Below are positions 53,441 through 62,113 of a stretch of DNA of 64,000 nt, one piece after another (position 1 is the first letter of the stretch; each line of letters opens with the position of its first letter). The notes below the pieces were generated by a model. The model saw only the letters and a list, made by a program, of their open reading frames with translations, had not been told where the DNA came from and searched no databases. Source of the stretch: Mesorhizobium sp. M2E.F.Ca.ET.219.01.1.1 (GTDB lineage Bacteria; Pseudomonadota; Alphaproteobacteria; Rhizobiales; Rhizobiaceae); the NCBI RefSeq assembly GCF_004016445.2, contig NZ_SADT02000001.1, positions 911,630-975,629 of the forward strand. The letters are read 5' to 3'. The position numbers were made by a program, and so were the translations under genes.

Positions 53441-54949
53441 ATGAGCAACGATCGCGACTTTCCGGCTGAAGCCGGCACAACCAGCAAAATTACCCGGCGG
53501 GATGCATTGATGGCCGGGACGGCTGCCGCCGTTTCGCGATTGGCCGCACCCGTCGGCCTTTCGGGCGCACTCGCCGGGCTCGCCGGCGCCCAGGCTGCGG
53601 CGGCAGGGCCGTCGCAGCCGAACATCGTCTACATCATAACGGATGATCAAGGCTGGAAGGACGTCGGCTATCATGGCTCGGACATCAAGACGCCCAACAT
53701 CGACAAGCTAGCGGCCGAAGGTGTGCGGCTGGAGCAATTCTACGCGCAGCCGATGTGCACGCCGACGCGCTCCGCACTGATGACCGGCCGCTATCCATTT
53801 CGTTATGGCATGCAAACGGCCGTCATTCCTCAAGGCGGCACATATGGCGTGGCCCTTGACGAATATATGTTGCCACAGATGCTCAAGGACGCAGGGTATG
53901 CCACTGCCATGAGCGGCAAATGGCACCTCGGACAGGCCAAGACGGCATTCTGGCCGCGCCAGCGCGGTTTTGATTCGTTCTATGGCGCATTGCTCGGCGA
54001 GATTGATCATTTCACGCATAAAGCGGCCAATGGAACCATGGATTGGTTCCGGAACAACAAGCCTCTCAAAGAGGAAGGCTTCGACAACCTCCTGTTCGGC
54101 GCCGAGGCTGTGCGCGTGATCGAGCGGCACGACGGCAAGAAACCGTTGTTTGTTTATCTGGCCTTCACGGCGCCCCACACCCCGTTCCAGGCACCCAAGG
54201 AATATATCGATCGTTACAGCCACATCGCCGACGAGAGCCGGCGGAAGTACGCAGCCATGGTTTCGCTGGTGGACGACGAGGTCGGCAAGGTCGTCGCCGC
54301 CCTCGAGAAGCGTGGCATGCGCGAGAACACATTGATCGTTTTCCAGAGCGACAATGGCGGCGTGATCGACGCGCACTTCGCTGGCGAGAGCGCCGTCAAG
54401 GGCAAGCTACCCGCCGACAATGGACCCTATCGGGAGGGCAAGGGTACAACGTATGAAGGGGGCACCCGTGTCGCGGCACTTCTCAACTGGCCGGGACACA
54501 TCAAGCCCGGTGTTGTTGATGGCATGGTTCATGTCACTGACATGCTTCCGACACTCGCGGCTGTGGCCGGCGCGAAGCCGGCGAAGAGCAAGCCGTTGGA
54601 CGGCATGGACATGTGGCCGACAATCGCAGAAGGTAAACCTTCTCCCCGAACCGAGATTGTCTACAACATTGAACCGATGGACGGCGCCGTTCGTCAGGGC
54701 GACTGGAAGGTCGTGTGGAAGGCAGCGCTGCCGCCCAAAGTCGAGCTCTTCGATCTTTCGAAGGACAAGTCAGAGACGACCAATTTGGCCGATCAAAATC
54801 CTGAGATGCTGAAGAAACTTCAGGCTCGGATAGTCGAACTTGCATCTCAGATGGCCCCTCCGCTGATCATGGTGGATGCCGTGAAAATGCTGCTGCACTC
54901 GGAGACCTTGCTGCCTGACGCTTCCGAGATGTTCAATGTTGGGGACTGA
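53441..54949 (+). CDS. Tat-exported sulfatase 1 (Cys-type, CTPTR motif)
   Basis: A 502-residue sulfatase. A twin-Arg signal (ITRRDALMAGTAAAV) and Ala-rich h-region predict Tat export. NIVYIITDDQGWKDVGYHGS supplies the two metal Asp residues. The formylglycine site is Cys106 in CTPTRSALMTGR (CxPxR form), and FQSDNGG and SGKWHLG are further conserved parts. The Cys must be converted to formylglycine by the FGE encoded downstream before export. The natural sulfate ester is unknown. It is the first gene of the cluster. Confidence 0.93.
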   Translation: MSNDRDFPAEAGTTSKITRRDALMAGTAAAVSRLAAPVGLSGALAGLAGAQAAAAGPSQPNIVYIITDDQGWKDVGYHGSDIKTPNIDKLAAEGVRLEQFYAQPMCTPTRSALMTGRYPFRYGMQTAVIPQGGTYGVALDEYMLPQMLKDAGYATAMSGKWHLGQAKTAFWPRQRGFDSFYGALLGEIDHFTHKAANGTMDWFRNNKPLKEEGFDNLLFGAEAVRVIERHDGKKPLFVYLAFTAPHTPFQAPKEYIDRYSHIADESRRKYAAMVSLVDDEVGKVVAALEKRGMRENTLIVFQSDNGGVIDAHFAGESAVKGKLPADNGPYREGKGTTYEGGTRVAALLNWPGHIKPGVVDGMVHVTDMLPTLAAVAGAKPAKSKPLDGMDMWPTIAEGKPSPRTEIVYNIEPMDGAVRQGDWKVVWKAALPPKVELFDLSKDKSETTNLADQNPEMLKKLQARIVELASQMAPPLIMVDAVKMLLHSETLLPDASEMFNVGD

Positions 54950-54979
54950 TCGCCTCAACGGGGGGCGGACGGGCCGATT

Positions 54980-55095
54980 GAGGCGCCGTCGCGTGGCGAT
55001 ATGGTTTGGATCCCTGCCGCCGGCTATGTCACGCTGGTCGAGCGCGCGGCAATGCCGCGGACTATCCCGGGGCCAGAACAGAATCGTCGGCGCCG
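54980..55095 (+). pseudogene. Remnant of an FGE gene (N-terminal part with deletion)
   Basis: The DNA matches the intact FGE gene at 57022-57280 in pieces: GAGGCGCCGT, then MVWIP, then a jump over about 44 codons to GYVTLVERAA, and, after a one-base loss, NAADYPGA. The frameshift and deletion show that it is not functional. It lies between the two sulfatase genes, where an FGE gene would have followed sulfatase 1. Confidence 0.75.
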
Positions 55096-55229
55096 GGCTT
55101 CGTCAGGTCTCTCGCGGCATTTTGGGGCTGATGCGTCCAACAGGCCGGAAAATCAACATGAGTGGGGACTGACTCCGGACTGCGTGTTTATGAGCGGTCC
55201 CGAGAGTCACAACAAAAGGGAGGACTGTC

Positions 55230-56858
55230 ATGCACAAGAAACCGGAAGCCAGAGGCGGAGAGCGTCTGTCAGGTCTACCGATTAGGCGTCGCGATGTTCT
55301 GCTCGGCGCCGCCTCGGCTCTCACCATATCGGCTATGGCGTGGGGCCTGGCGGAGCCAGCCACGGCCGAGTCTCAGAAGAAGCCGAATATACTCATCATC
55401 TGGGGCGACGACATCGGCTGGTGGAACATCAGCGCCTACAACCAGGGCATGATGGGCTACAAGACGCCCAACATCGACAGTATCGCGAAAGAAGGCGCAC
55501 TCTTCACGGACTACTACGGCCAGCAGAGCTGCACCGCCGGCCGCGCCGCCTTCATCACCGGTCAGACGCCTTTCCGCACTGGTATGCTGAAGGTCGGCCT
55601 GCCGGGCGCCAAGGAGGGGCTGCAGCCTGAAGACCCGACGCTTGCGGATCTGCTCAAGGCGCAGGGCTACATGACCGGCCAGTTCGGCAAAAACCATCTC
55701 GGCGACCGCGACGAGCACCTGCCTACCGCCCACGGTTTCGATGAGTTCTTCGGCTCACTCTACCATTTGAACGCCGAGGATGAGCCAGAGCATCCCGACT
55801 ACTTCAAAGACCCGGAGATGCAGAAGAAATACGGGACGCGCGGCGTGATTCATTGCTGGGCGAACCCGGATGGCACCCAGAAGATCGAAAGCACGGGACC
55901 GCTGACGAAGAAGCGCATGGAGACGATCGATGCTGAGGTCACCGAGAAAGCGCTTGATTTCATGCAGCGGGCGAAGGATGCAAACAAGCCGTTCTTCCTG
56001 TGGTGGAACTCCACACGGATGCACATCTGGACGCGGCTGAAGAAGGAAAGCGAAGGTAAGACAGGTCTCGGCATCTATCCCGACGGCATGGTCGAGCATG
56101 ACGGTCAGGTCGGCCAGGTTCTCGAAAAGCTCAAAGCGCTTGGCCTCGACGACAATACAATCGTCATGTATTCAACCGATAACGGCGCCGAGAAGTTCAC
56201 TTGGCCCGACGGCGGCCAGTCGCCTTTCCGCGGTGAGAAGAATACCAATTGGGAAGGCGGCTACCGGGTGCCTGCCATGGTGCGCTGGCCGGGCGTGGTC
56301 AAGCCGGGCACGATCCTCAACGATATCGTGTCACACGAAGACTGGATCCCGACCTTGATGGCGGCGGTTGGCGAGCCCGACATCGGCGAGAAGCTGAAGG
56401 CCGGCCTCAAGGTCGGCAAAAAGACCTACAAGGTTCACCTCGATGGCTACAATCAGATGGACTACTTCGCCGGCAAGGGGCCGGACCCCCGTCATGAGTT
56501 CTTCTACTTCAACGACGACGGGTCGCTGGTAGCCTTACGCTACGACCAGTGGAAGCTGGTCTTTGCGGAGCAGCGCGGCGAAGGGTTCGAAGTCTGGGAG
56601 GAGCCGTTTGTGCCGCTGCGCCTGCCGAAGCTGTTCAACCTGCGCTCCGACCCGTTCGAAACGGCCGATCACGAAGGCATGGACTATGACCGCTGGCGCG
56701 TCGAACATGTGTTCCTGCTGGTGCCGGCACAACAATATGTCGGCAAATTCCTTGCCACGTTCAAGGAATTCCCACCGCGACAGAAGCCAGGCAGCTTCTC
56801 GATCGACCAGGTTCTTGCGAGCCTGACGGCCGGATCCGCCGGTACAGGCGCGAACTGA
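55230..56858 (+). CDS. Tat-exported sulfatase 2 (Cys-type, CTAGR motif)
   Basis: A 542-residue sulfatase. The Tat signal is IRRRDVLLGAASALTIS. NILIIWGDDIGWWNISAYNQG gives the metal Asp pair. The formylglycine site is Cys101 in SCTAGRAAFITGQ, with Ala in place of the usual Pro (CxAxR), a recognised natural variant. STDNGAEKFTWPDGG and FGKNHLGDRDEHLPT are further conserved blocks of the arylsulfatase A-like type. It has little identity with sulfatase 1, so the two probably use different substrates. Both rely on the downstream FGE. Confidence 0.93.
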   Translation: MHKKPEARGGERLSGLPIRRRDVLLGAASALTISAMAWGLAEPATAESQKKPNILIIWGDDIGWWNISAYNQGMMGYKTPNIDSIAKEGALFTDYYGQQSCTAGRAAFITGQTPFRTGMLKVGLPGAKEGLQPEDPTLADLLKAQGYMTGQFGKNHLGDRDEHLPTAHGFDEFFGSLYHLNAEDEPEHPDYFKDPEMQKKYGTRGVIHCWANPDGTQKIESTGPLTKKRMETIDAEVTEKALDFMQRAKDANKPFFLWWNSTRMHIWTRLKKESEGKTGLGIYPDGMVEHDGQVGQVLEKLKALGLDDNTIVMYSTDNGAEKFTWPDGGQSPFRGEKNTNWEGGYRVPAMVRWPGVVKPGTILNDIVSHEDWIPTLMAAVGEPDIGEKLKAGLKVGKKTYKVHLDGYNQMDYFAGKGPDPRHEFFYFNDDGSLVALRYDQWKLVFAEQRGEGFEVWEEPFVPLRLPKLFNLRSDPFETADHEGMDYDRWRVEHVFLLVPAQQYVGKFLATFKEFPPRQKPGSFSIDQVLASLTAGSAGTGAN

Positions 56859-56964
56859 TGCGAACTTCGGTCGCGCCCGGCCGGACCGGGCGCGGCAGCC
56901 AGACCAAAGGCTGGACTCTCGTGGATATGAAGAGCCACTGAAAGCGCCGTGGAGGGTGCGTCCA

Positions 56965-57954
56965 ATGAAAGTTATGGATGGCGGAACTCAGCTCCCCGTG
57001 GAACATGAACCTTCACCCACGCGGGGCGAGGCGCCGTTTTCAAACATGGTCTGGATTCCCGGTGGCGAGTTCTTGATGGGTTCGGACCGGCACTATCCTG
57101 AGGAAGCGCCCGCACACCGAGCCCGCGTCGGCGGTTTCTGGATCGACCCGTGCACCGTTACGAACCGGGACTTCGGCCGCTTCGTCGCGGAAACTGGCTA
57201 CGTGACCTTGGCCGAGAGGGCCGCCAACCCTGTCGACTACCCGGGCGCCAACCCGGAAATGCTGGCACCGTCCTCGACCATCTTCAAGAAGCCGTCCGGT
57301 CCGGTGGACATGCGCAACCACTACAACTGGTGGGCCTATGTGCGTGGCGCCAACTGGCGGCATCCGCGCGGGCCTGCCAGCAGCATAAAGAAGCTCGACA
57401 CCCATCCTGTCGTGCACATCGCCTACGAGGACGCGGAAGCTTATGCGAGCTGGGCAGGGAAGGCGCTGCCGACCGAGGCCGAGTGGGAGTTCGCCGCGCG
57501 TGGCGGGCTGGACGGCGCCGACTTCGTATGGGGCGACGAACTGACCCCAGGTGGCCAGCATATGGCCAACACCTATCAGGGCGAGTTTCCCCATCGCAAC
57601 GACTGTGAGGACGGCTACGAATGGACCGCGCCGGTCGGCTCCTTCCCGGCAAACGGCTATGGACTTTATGACATGGCCGGCAATGTCTGGCAGTGGACTG
57701 TCGACTGGTACCAAGAGCATCGCCGCATCGAGAGCCCATGTTGTACGATGGAGAACCCACGCGGCGGCGAGCGGGAGGAGAGCTACGATCCGCTGACACC
57801 CGACATTCGGATTCCGCGCAAGGTCACCAAGGGTGGTTCATTCCTCTGCGCACCTAATTACTGCCGGCGCTACCGCCCGGCTGCCCGCATGGCGCAGCCG
57901 GTCGATACGTCAACCTGTCACCTCGGCTTCCGCTGCATCGTGCGTCCAGCCTGA
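56965..57954 (+). CDS. Formylglycine-generating enzyme (FGE)
   Basis: A 329-residue cytoplasmic enzyme of the FGE-sulfatase family (PF03781). MVWIPGGEFLMGSD begins the domain; VVHIAYEDAEAYASWAGKALPTEAEWEFAARGG, NVWQWTVDWY and LGFRC are family blocks. The catalytic, copper-binding Cys295 and Cys300 lie in FLCAPNYCRRYR. It oxidises the Cys of each sulfatase to formylglycine before Tat export. ATG 56965 follows GGAGGG at 8 bases. It is the third gene in the sulfatase order, 106 bp after sulfatase 2. Confidence 0.93.
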   Translation: MKVMDGGTQLPVEHEPSPTRGEAPFSNMVWIPGGEFLMGSDRHYPEEAPAHRARVGGFWIDPCTVTNRDFGRFVAETGYVTLAERAANPVDYPGANPEMLAPSSTIFKKPSGPVDMRNHYNWWAYVRGANWRHPRGPASSIKKLDTHPVVHIAYEDAEAYASWAGKALPTEAEWEFAARGGLDGADFVWGDELTPGGQHMANTYQGEFPHRNDCEDGYEWTAPVGSFPANGYGLYDMAGNVWQWTVDWYQEHRRIESPCCTMENPRGGEREESYDPLTPDIRIPRKVTKGGSFLCAPNYCRRYRPAARMAQPVDTSTCHLGFRCIVRPA

Positions 57955-58265
57955 TGGACCCGCTCGGCAAGCGCTATCGCGCGGAGAAGTGCGAAACAGA
58001 GTAGAGAGACATCACAGTGGGGTTCGGGTCAATGCGTGGGCGAGTTAAGTGAACTACATCGGCGCTGCTTCTGCTTATACGAGCTGCATGCGCGGCGGTT
58101 TGCGACCTCTGCCGTAGCCTGTTGCGACCTCAGTCAAGGGGAATTAGCTCTTACTAATATGTTAAACAAAGAGGGGACGATCGGAAGCCGAGTACGCCAG
58201 GAAGGCGCCGGTGAACCGAACGTCACTGTTGATGTTCCGGAACTTCTAACATGAGGGGAAAAACT
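57955..58265. other. Intergenic region, no gene seen
   Basis: This 311-bp stretch has no convincing coding sequence. A 16-codon frame overlaps the FGE stop codon (TGATG) but has no other support. The 3' part includes the ribosome site of the next gene. Confidence 0.45.
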
Positions 58266-58793
58266 ATGCGAAACTCCATGACACTTATCATGGCAATGTC
58301 AGTAGCACTTTCGTCTGCAACGGCAGCCTACGCACAAACAGAGAATCCCCTTCCCAAAGCCAGCGATGTGCTTGTCCGATACGGAGATGACGTCGAGGGC
58401 TGGACGATTTATGCAAATCAAACCCGTGGAGATTGCTTGCTCGTGCGCCAAGATGGCCCAAGTGCGGTCCAAATGGGCGTTACCGCAAATCAGGATGTCG
58501 GGTATCTTGGCGTGTTCACGAAGGTGGATATCGGCCTTCAGAACGGGACCAAGTCGGACATCTTCGTCTCCTTGGATGGCCACCTCTACAAGGGTGTGGC
58601 CACTAGCTCGAGCGGCGAACTCAAGGGCGGATATTCTGGCGGCTATATCTTGACCGACGATCCGAAGTTTAAGCGCGACGTGGCGAAGAAATACAAAATG
58701 ACCGTTTTTCCGAAGACTAAAGGAGCCTTCGTCGTCGACCTGAAGGGGACTTTCAAGGCAATGGCGGTCGGTCGCAAATGCCTCAAGCATTGA
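58266..58793 (+). CDS. Exported protein of unknown function in the sulfatase island
   Basis: A 175-residue protein. The signal peptide (MRNSMTLIMAMSVALSSATAAYA) ends before QTENPLPKASDVLVRYGDDV. The mature part is beta-rich with many Gly and Tyr and ends in GRKCLKH; two Cys (in RGDCLLVR and RKCLKH) may pair. GAGGGG lies 7 bases before ATG 58266. Base composition is lower in GC than its neighbours, a hint of separate origin. I recognise no family. Confidence 0.72.
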   Translation: MRNSMTLIMAMSVALSSATAAYAQTENPLPKASDVLVRYGDDVEGWTIYANQTRGDCLLVRQDGPSAVQMGVTANQDVGYLGVFTKVDIGLQNGTKSDIFVSLDGHLYKGVATSSSGELKGGYSGGYILTDDPKFKRDVAKKYKMTVFPKTKGAFVVDLKGTFKAMAVGRKCLKH

Positions 58794-59095
58794 TCGAGCG
58801 GAAAAAATTGAAGAGCGGGTTGCCGTGTTCGTGACCTCGCGAATAAGTCGCGACTTATGCATCATCCGTGCATTCCACACGAGGCGCGGGCAATTGTCCG
58901 ACCGATGAAAGCAGAGCCGCGGATGGATCGCGTTGCGGGGGCCGCTCAGCCGAGAGCCGTCCAGGCGGCGCGCCTTGATCGGCATAGACAGGTCCCGTCA
59001 CGACAATCGCTCTACCAGTGGCGGCGGCGCACTGGCGACCGCAGCTCTCGCGCTAGACGATGGGCAAGCGTGCCGCTGCGTCTCGGCTCGTGACG
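58794..59095. other. Non-coding stretch, no gene seen
   Basis: This 302-bp stretch shows no credible gene, hairpin or repeat. It borders the FGE C-terminal remnant. Confidence 0.4.
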
Positions 59096-59324
59096 GATCG
59101 AGAGCCCCTGTTGCACGATGGAGAATCCGCGCGGCGGGGAGCGGGAGGCGAGTTACGACCCGCTCACGCCCGACATGAGGATTCCGCGCAAGGTCACCAA
59201 AGGCGGGTCCTTCCTGTGCGCCCCCAGCTACTGCTGCCGTTACCGCCCGGCCGCCCGCATGGCGCAGCCCGTGGACACCTCCACCTGCCACCTTGGGTTT
59301 CGCTGCGTCGCGCGTTCGTCGTGA
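59096..59324 (+). pseudogene. Remnant of an FGE gene (C-terminal part)
   Basis: From GATCGAGAGCCC on, the DNA follows the intact FGE gene (57728-57951) closely and still reads [18 protein letters not shown] and [17 protein letters not shown] to the stop codon region. The catalytic Cys pair is kept, but about 255 N-terminal residues are absent and no start exists. It marks a second or third FGE copy lost by deletion. Confidence 0.8.
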
Positions 59325-59652
59325 CGAGCACGCGCTGAGATGTTCAGGTCGCAGAAGACAGGACCTATCGCTTCGTGCGAATGTAGCTTCATGAAGGGCT
59401 TTGGATTCTTGTTGCCGTCCATCTACACTACGAAATGCGGGTCCAGAGTGAACAGCGCTATCTGGCCTTTCGCATCGCGCCGGTCGCATGAGAGACGATG
59501 AATTCGCGAACGGTGAGGGGCGATCTGCGGCCTCCTCAGTAATACGAATTGAAAATTGCGCCCTCATGTTTCACAACAGGTCGGTTAGGCCCCAGGATGG
59601 CTTCCCCAACCGCCCCGGTTCCCAAGGCGAGAATTCGAAAAGACGTTCGGAA
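59325..59652. other. Intergenic region before the glycosyltransferase genes
   Basis: This 328-bp stretch shows no certain gene. An in-frame ATG at 59569 could lengthen the next protein by 28 residues, but that part (MFHNRSVRPQDG) has no family support. Confidence 0.4.
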
Positions 59653-60867
59653 ATGACCCAGCACGTACAAGACGCTCGAATTCTCATGTACAGCCACGAC
59701 ACGTTCGGGCTCGGCCACCTGCAGCGCTGTCGGACCATCGCGCATTCGCTGGTCGAGGATTTTCGTGGACTTCAGGTGCTGATCATTTCCGGCGCGCCTA
59801 TCGCCGGCGCCTTCGACTATCGCGCCCGTGTCGACTTCGTGAAGATCCCCAGCGTCATTAAGTTGCGCAACGGCGAGTATACCTCGCTGGAAAAGGATAT
59901 CGATCTGCATGAGACGCTCAGGATGCGCCAGTCGATCATCCGCCACACGGCCGAGACCTTCCGGCCGGATATCTTCATCGTCGACAAGGAACCGCTCGGC
60001 CTGCGCGGTGAGATCGAGGACACGCTGTCCTACCTCAAGACGCGGGGTACCACGCTCGTGCTTGGCCTGCGCGAGGTGATGGATGCGCCGCATCTGCTCG
60101 AAGCAGAGTGGGCACGCAGGGATGTGATGCGCAAGATAGGCCTGTTCTACGACAAGGTCTGGGCCTATGGCCCGCCGGATTTCTACGATCCGTTGACTGG
60201 CTTGGATGTGCCGCCCGCTGTCAGGGCAAAGATGAGGTTCGTCGGTTTCCTGCAACGGCGCCTGCAGCGGAACGAGTTGCCCGGCCACCGGCCCGAGGGT
60301 GAGTATATCCTCGTTACCACAGGGGGCGGCGGTGACGGCGCGGAACTGATCCACGACGTCATCGATGCCTATCAGCAGAACCCGCAGCTGCAGCACAGGG
60401 CGCTGATCGTGCTTGGGCCCTACATGCCGGCGCGCAAGCGCAACAAGCTGCTCAAGAAGGGGGCCAAGATCTCCTGCATCAAGATCATCGAGTTCGACAA
60501 CCGCATGGAAGACCTGATTGCCGGGGCCAAGGCGGTAGTGGCGATGGGTGGTTACAACACCTATTGCGAGATACTGTCTTTCGACAAGCCGGCGCTGATC
60601 GTGCCGCGCGTCGAGCCCCGTGAGGAACAACTGATCCGTGCTCGGCGCGCTGCCGAACTCGGCCTCATCGAGATGCTTTTGCCGGACGAAGCCAAGGATT
60701 CCCAGCGGTTTGCCGATGCACTGGTGGCGCTGCCTGACCGGCCCCGCCCATCACAGAGCAATCCGCATCTGAGACTGGAAGGGCTGCCCCATATTTCCGA
60801 AATCGTCGCGGAACTGCTCGACCGGCGGGCCAGCCCTCACCTTTCGGTCATTGAAGGAATGAGCTGA
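59653..60867 (+). CDS. MurG-like glycosyltransferase 1 (COG4671 type)
   Basis: A 404-residue GT-B fold protein. RILMYSHDTFGLGHLQRCRTIA is the N-terminal nucleotide-sugar/acceptor loop typical of COG4671 proteins, and ILVTTGGGGDGAELIHDVID with AGAKAVVAMGGYNTYCEILS (C-terminal domain) resembles the MurG donor site. ATG 59653 is selected because the family pattern starts there; the ribosome site is weak. It is followed 1 bp later by glycosyltransferase 2. Donor and acceptor are unknown. Confidence 0.85.
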   Translation: MTQHVQDARILMYSHDTFGLGHLQRCRTIAHSLVEDFRGLQVLIISGAPIAGAFDYRARVDFVKIPSVIKLRNGEYTSLEKDIDLHETLRMRQSIIRHTAETFRPDIFIVDKEPLGLRGEIEDTLSYLKTRGTTLVLGLREVMDAPHLLEAEWARRDVMRKIGLFYDKVWAYGPPDFYDPLTGLDVPPAVRAKMRFVGFLQRRLQRNELPGHRPEGEYILVTTGGGGDGAELIHDVIDAYQQNPQLQHRALIVLGPYMPARKRNKLLKKGAKISCIKIIEFDNRMEDLIAGAKAVVAMGGYNTYCEILSFDKPALIVPRVEPREEQLIRARRAAELGLIEMLLPDEAKDSQRFADALVALPDRPRPSQSNPHLRLEGLPHISEIVAELLDRRASPHLSVIEGMS

Positions 60868-60868
60868 G

Positions 60869-62113
60869 TTGCAACGCCGCAAGATCGTCGTGGTTCTGAA
60901 GGGCTATCCGCGGCTGTCGGAAACCTTCATCGCGCAGGAACTGCTCGGTCTGGAGCGCGCGGGGTTCGACCTGATACTCGTCGCGCTCAGGCGGCCGACC
61001 GACGAAAAACGCCATCCCGTGCATGACGAGATCAAAGCGCCCGTCCGTTATCTGCCGGAATATCTGCATGAAGAGCCGCTGCGCGTGGTTCGCTCGCTGC
61101 TTGCCTATCTGCTGCGGCCGGGTTTCTGGCGCGCGCTCGGATCGCTGGCTACCGATATCCCCCGCGACTTCACGCGCAATCGCGTGCGCCGCTTCGGGCA
61201 GGCGCTCGTGCTGGCGGCCGAATGGCCGGAAGACGCGGGATGGTTGCATGCGCATTTCGCGCACACGCCGGCATCGGTGACGCGCTATGCCAGCCTACTT
61301 CGTAGCCTGCCCTGGAGCTGCTCGGCCCATGCCAAGGACATCTGGACTTCGGAAGACTGGGATTTGGCCGGCAAGCTTTCCTCGGCGCGCTGGACGGTCA
61401 CCTGCACGAAAACCGGCTTCGATCGTCTGAAAGAACTCGCCAACGGCAACTCGTCCGTGCATCTGAGCTACCATGGGCTCGACCTCGATCGCTTCGGCAG
61501 TTTCGGCGAGGCGCGAAAACAGCGTGACGGCTCGGCGCCGAACGAACCGGTCATCATTCTGAGTGTCGGGCGCGCCGTTGAAAAGAAAGGTTACGATACC
61601 CTGCTGAAGGCCCTTGCCCTCTTGCCTGGCGATTTGGCGTGGCGTTTCGAGCATATCGGCGGCGGCGAGGAACTGGAACGGCTCAAGGCACTGGCGCGAA
61701 AGCTTGGATTGGATGGCCGTGTCTCCTGGAAAGGTGCGCTTGCGCAGGAGGAGGTGCTTGAGCACTACCGCTGCGCCGACATCTTCGCCCTGGCCTGCAG
61801 GATCACCGCAAATGGCGACCGTGACGGTCTGCCGAATGTCCTGGTGGAGGCGGCCAGCCAGCGGCTTGCCTGCGTGTCGACCGATATTTCCGGCGTGCCG
61901 GAGCTTTTATCGCCGGATGAAACCGGGCTGCTGGTTCCGACGGAAAACCCAATTGCCCTGGCACAGGCGCTGGAGCGCCTGATCCGTGATCCCGTGCTGC
62001 GCGCCCGCCTCGGCGACGCCGCGGAGCGGCGCGTGCGCGGCAATTTCGATCATACGGCAAGCATTGGACAGCTCAAGGAACTGTTCGAGCGCGAGTGGCG
62101 GGCCGCCGATTGA
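60869..62113 (+). CDS. GT4-family glycosyltransferase
   Basis: A 414-residue protein. KIVVVLKGYPRLSETFIAQEL is the usual opening of GT4 enzymes close to colanic acid WcaL; ILSVGRAVEKKGYDTLLKAL and the EX7E-like stretch (DGLPNVLVEAASQRLACVST) form the donor site. The start is TTG 60869, 1 bp after the previous stop codon. It sits between two COG4671-type genes, so the three probably build one glycan or glycolipid. Confidence 0.9.
   Translation: MQRRKIVVVLKGYPRLSETFIAQELLGLERAGFDLILVALRRPTDEKRHPVHDEIKAPVRYLPEYLHEEPLRVVRSLLAYLLRPGFWRALGSLATDIPRDFTRNRVRRFGQALVLAAEWPEDAGWLHAHFAHTPASVTRYASLLRSLPWSCSAHAKDIWTSEDWDLAGKLSSARWTVTCTKTGFDRLKELANGNSSVHLSYHGLDLDRFGSFGEARKQRDGSAPNEPVIILSVGRAVEKKGYDTLLKALALLPGDLAWRFEHIGGGEELERLKALARKLGLDGRVSWKGALAQEEVLEHYRCADIFALACRITANGDRDGLPNVLVEAASQRLACVSTDISGVPELLSPDETGLLVPTENPIALAQALERLIRDPVLRARLGDAAERRVRGNFDHTASIGQLKELFEREWRAAD

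Noticed and set aside
57954-58004. 16-codon frame overlapping the FGE stop codon
   Set aside because: It is too short, with no homology or ribosome site beyond the chance TGATG overlap.
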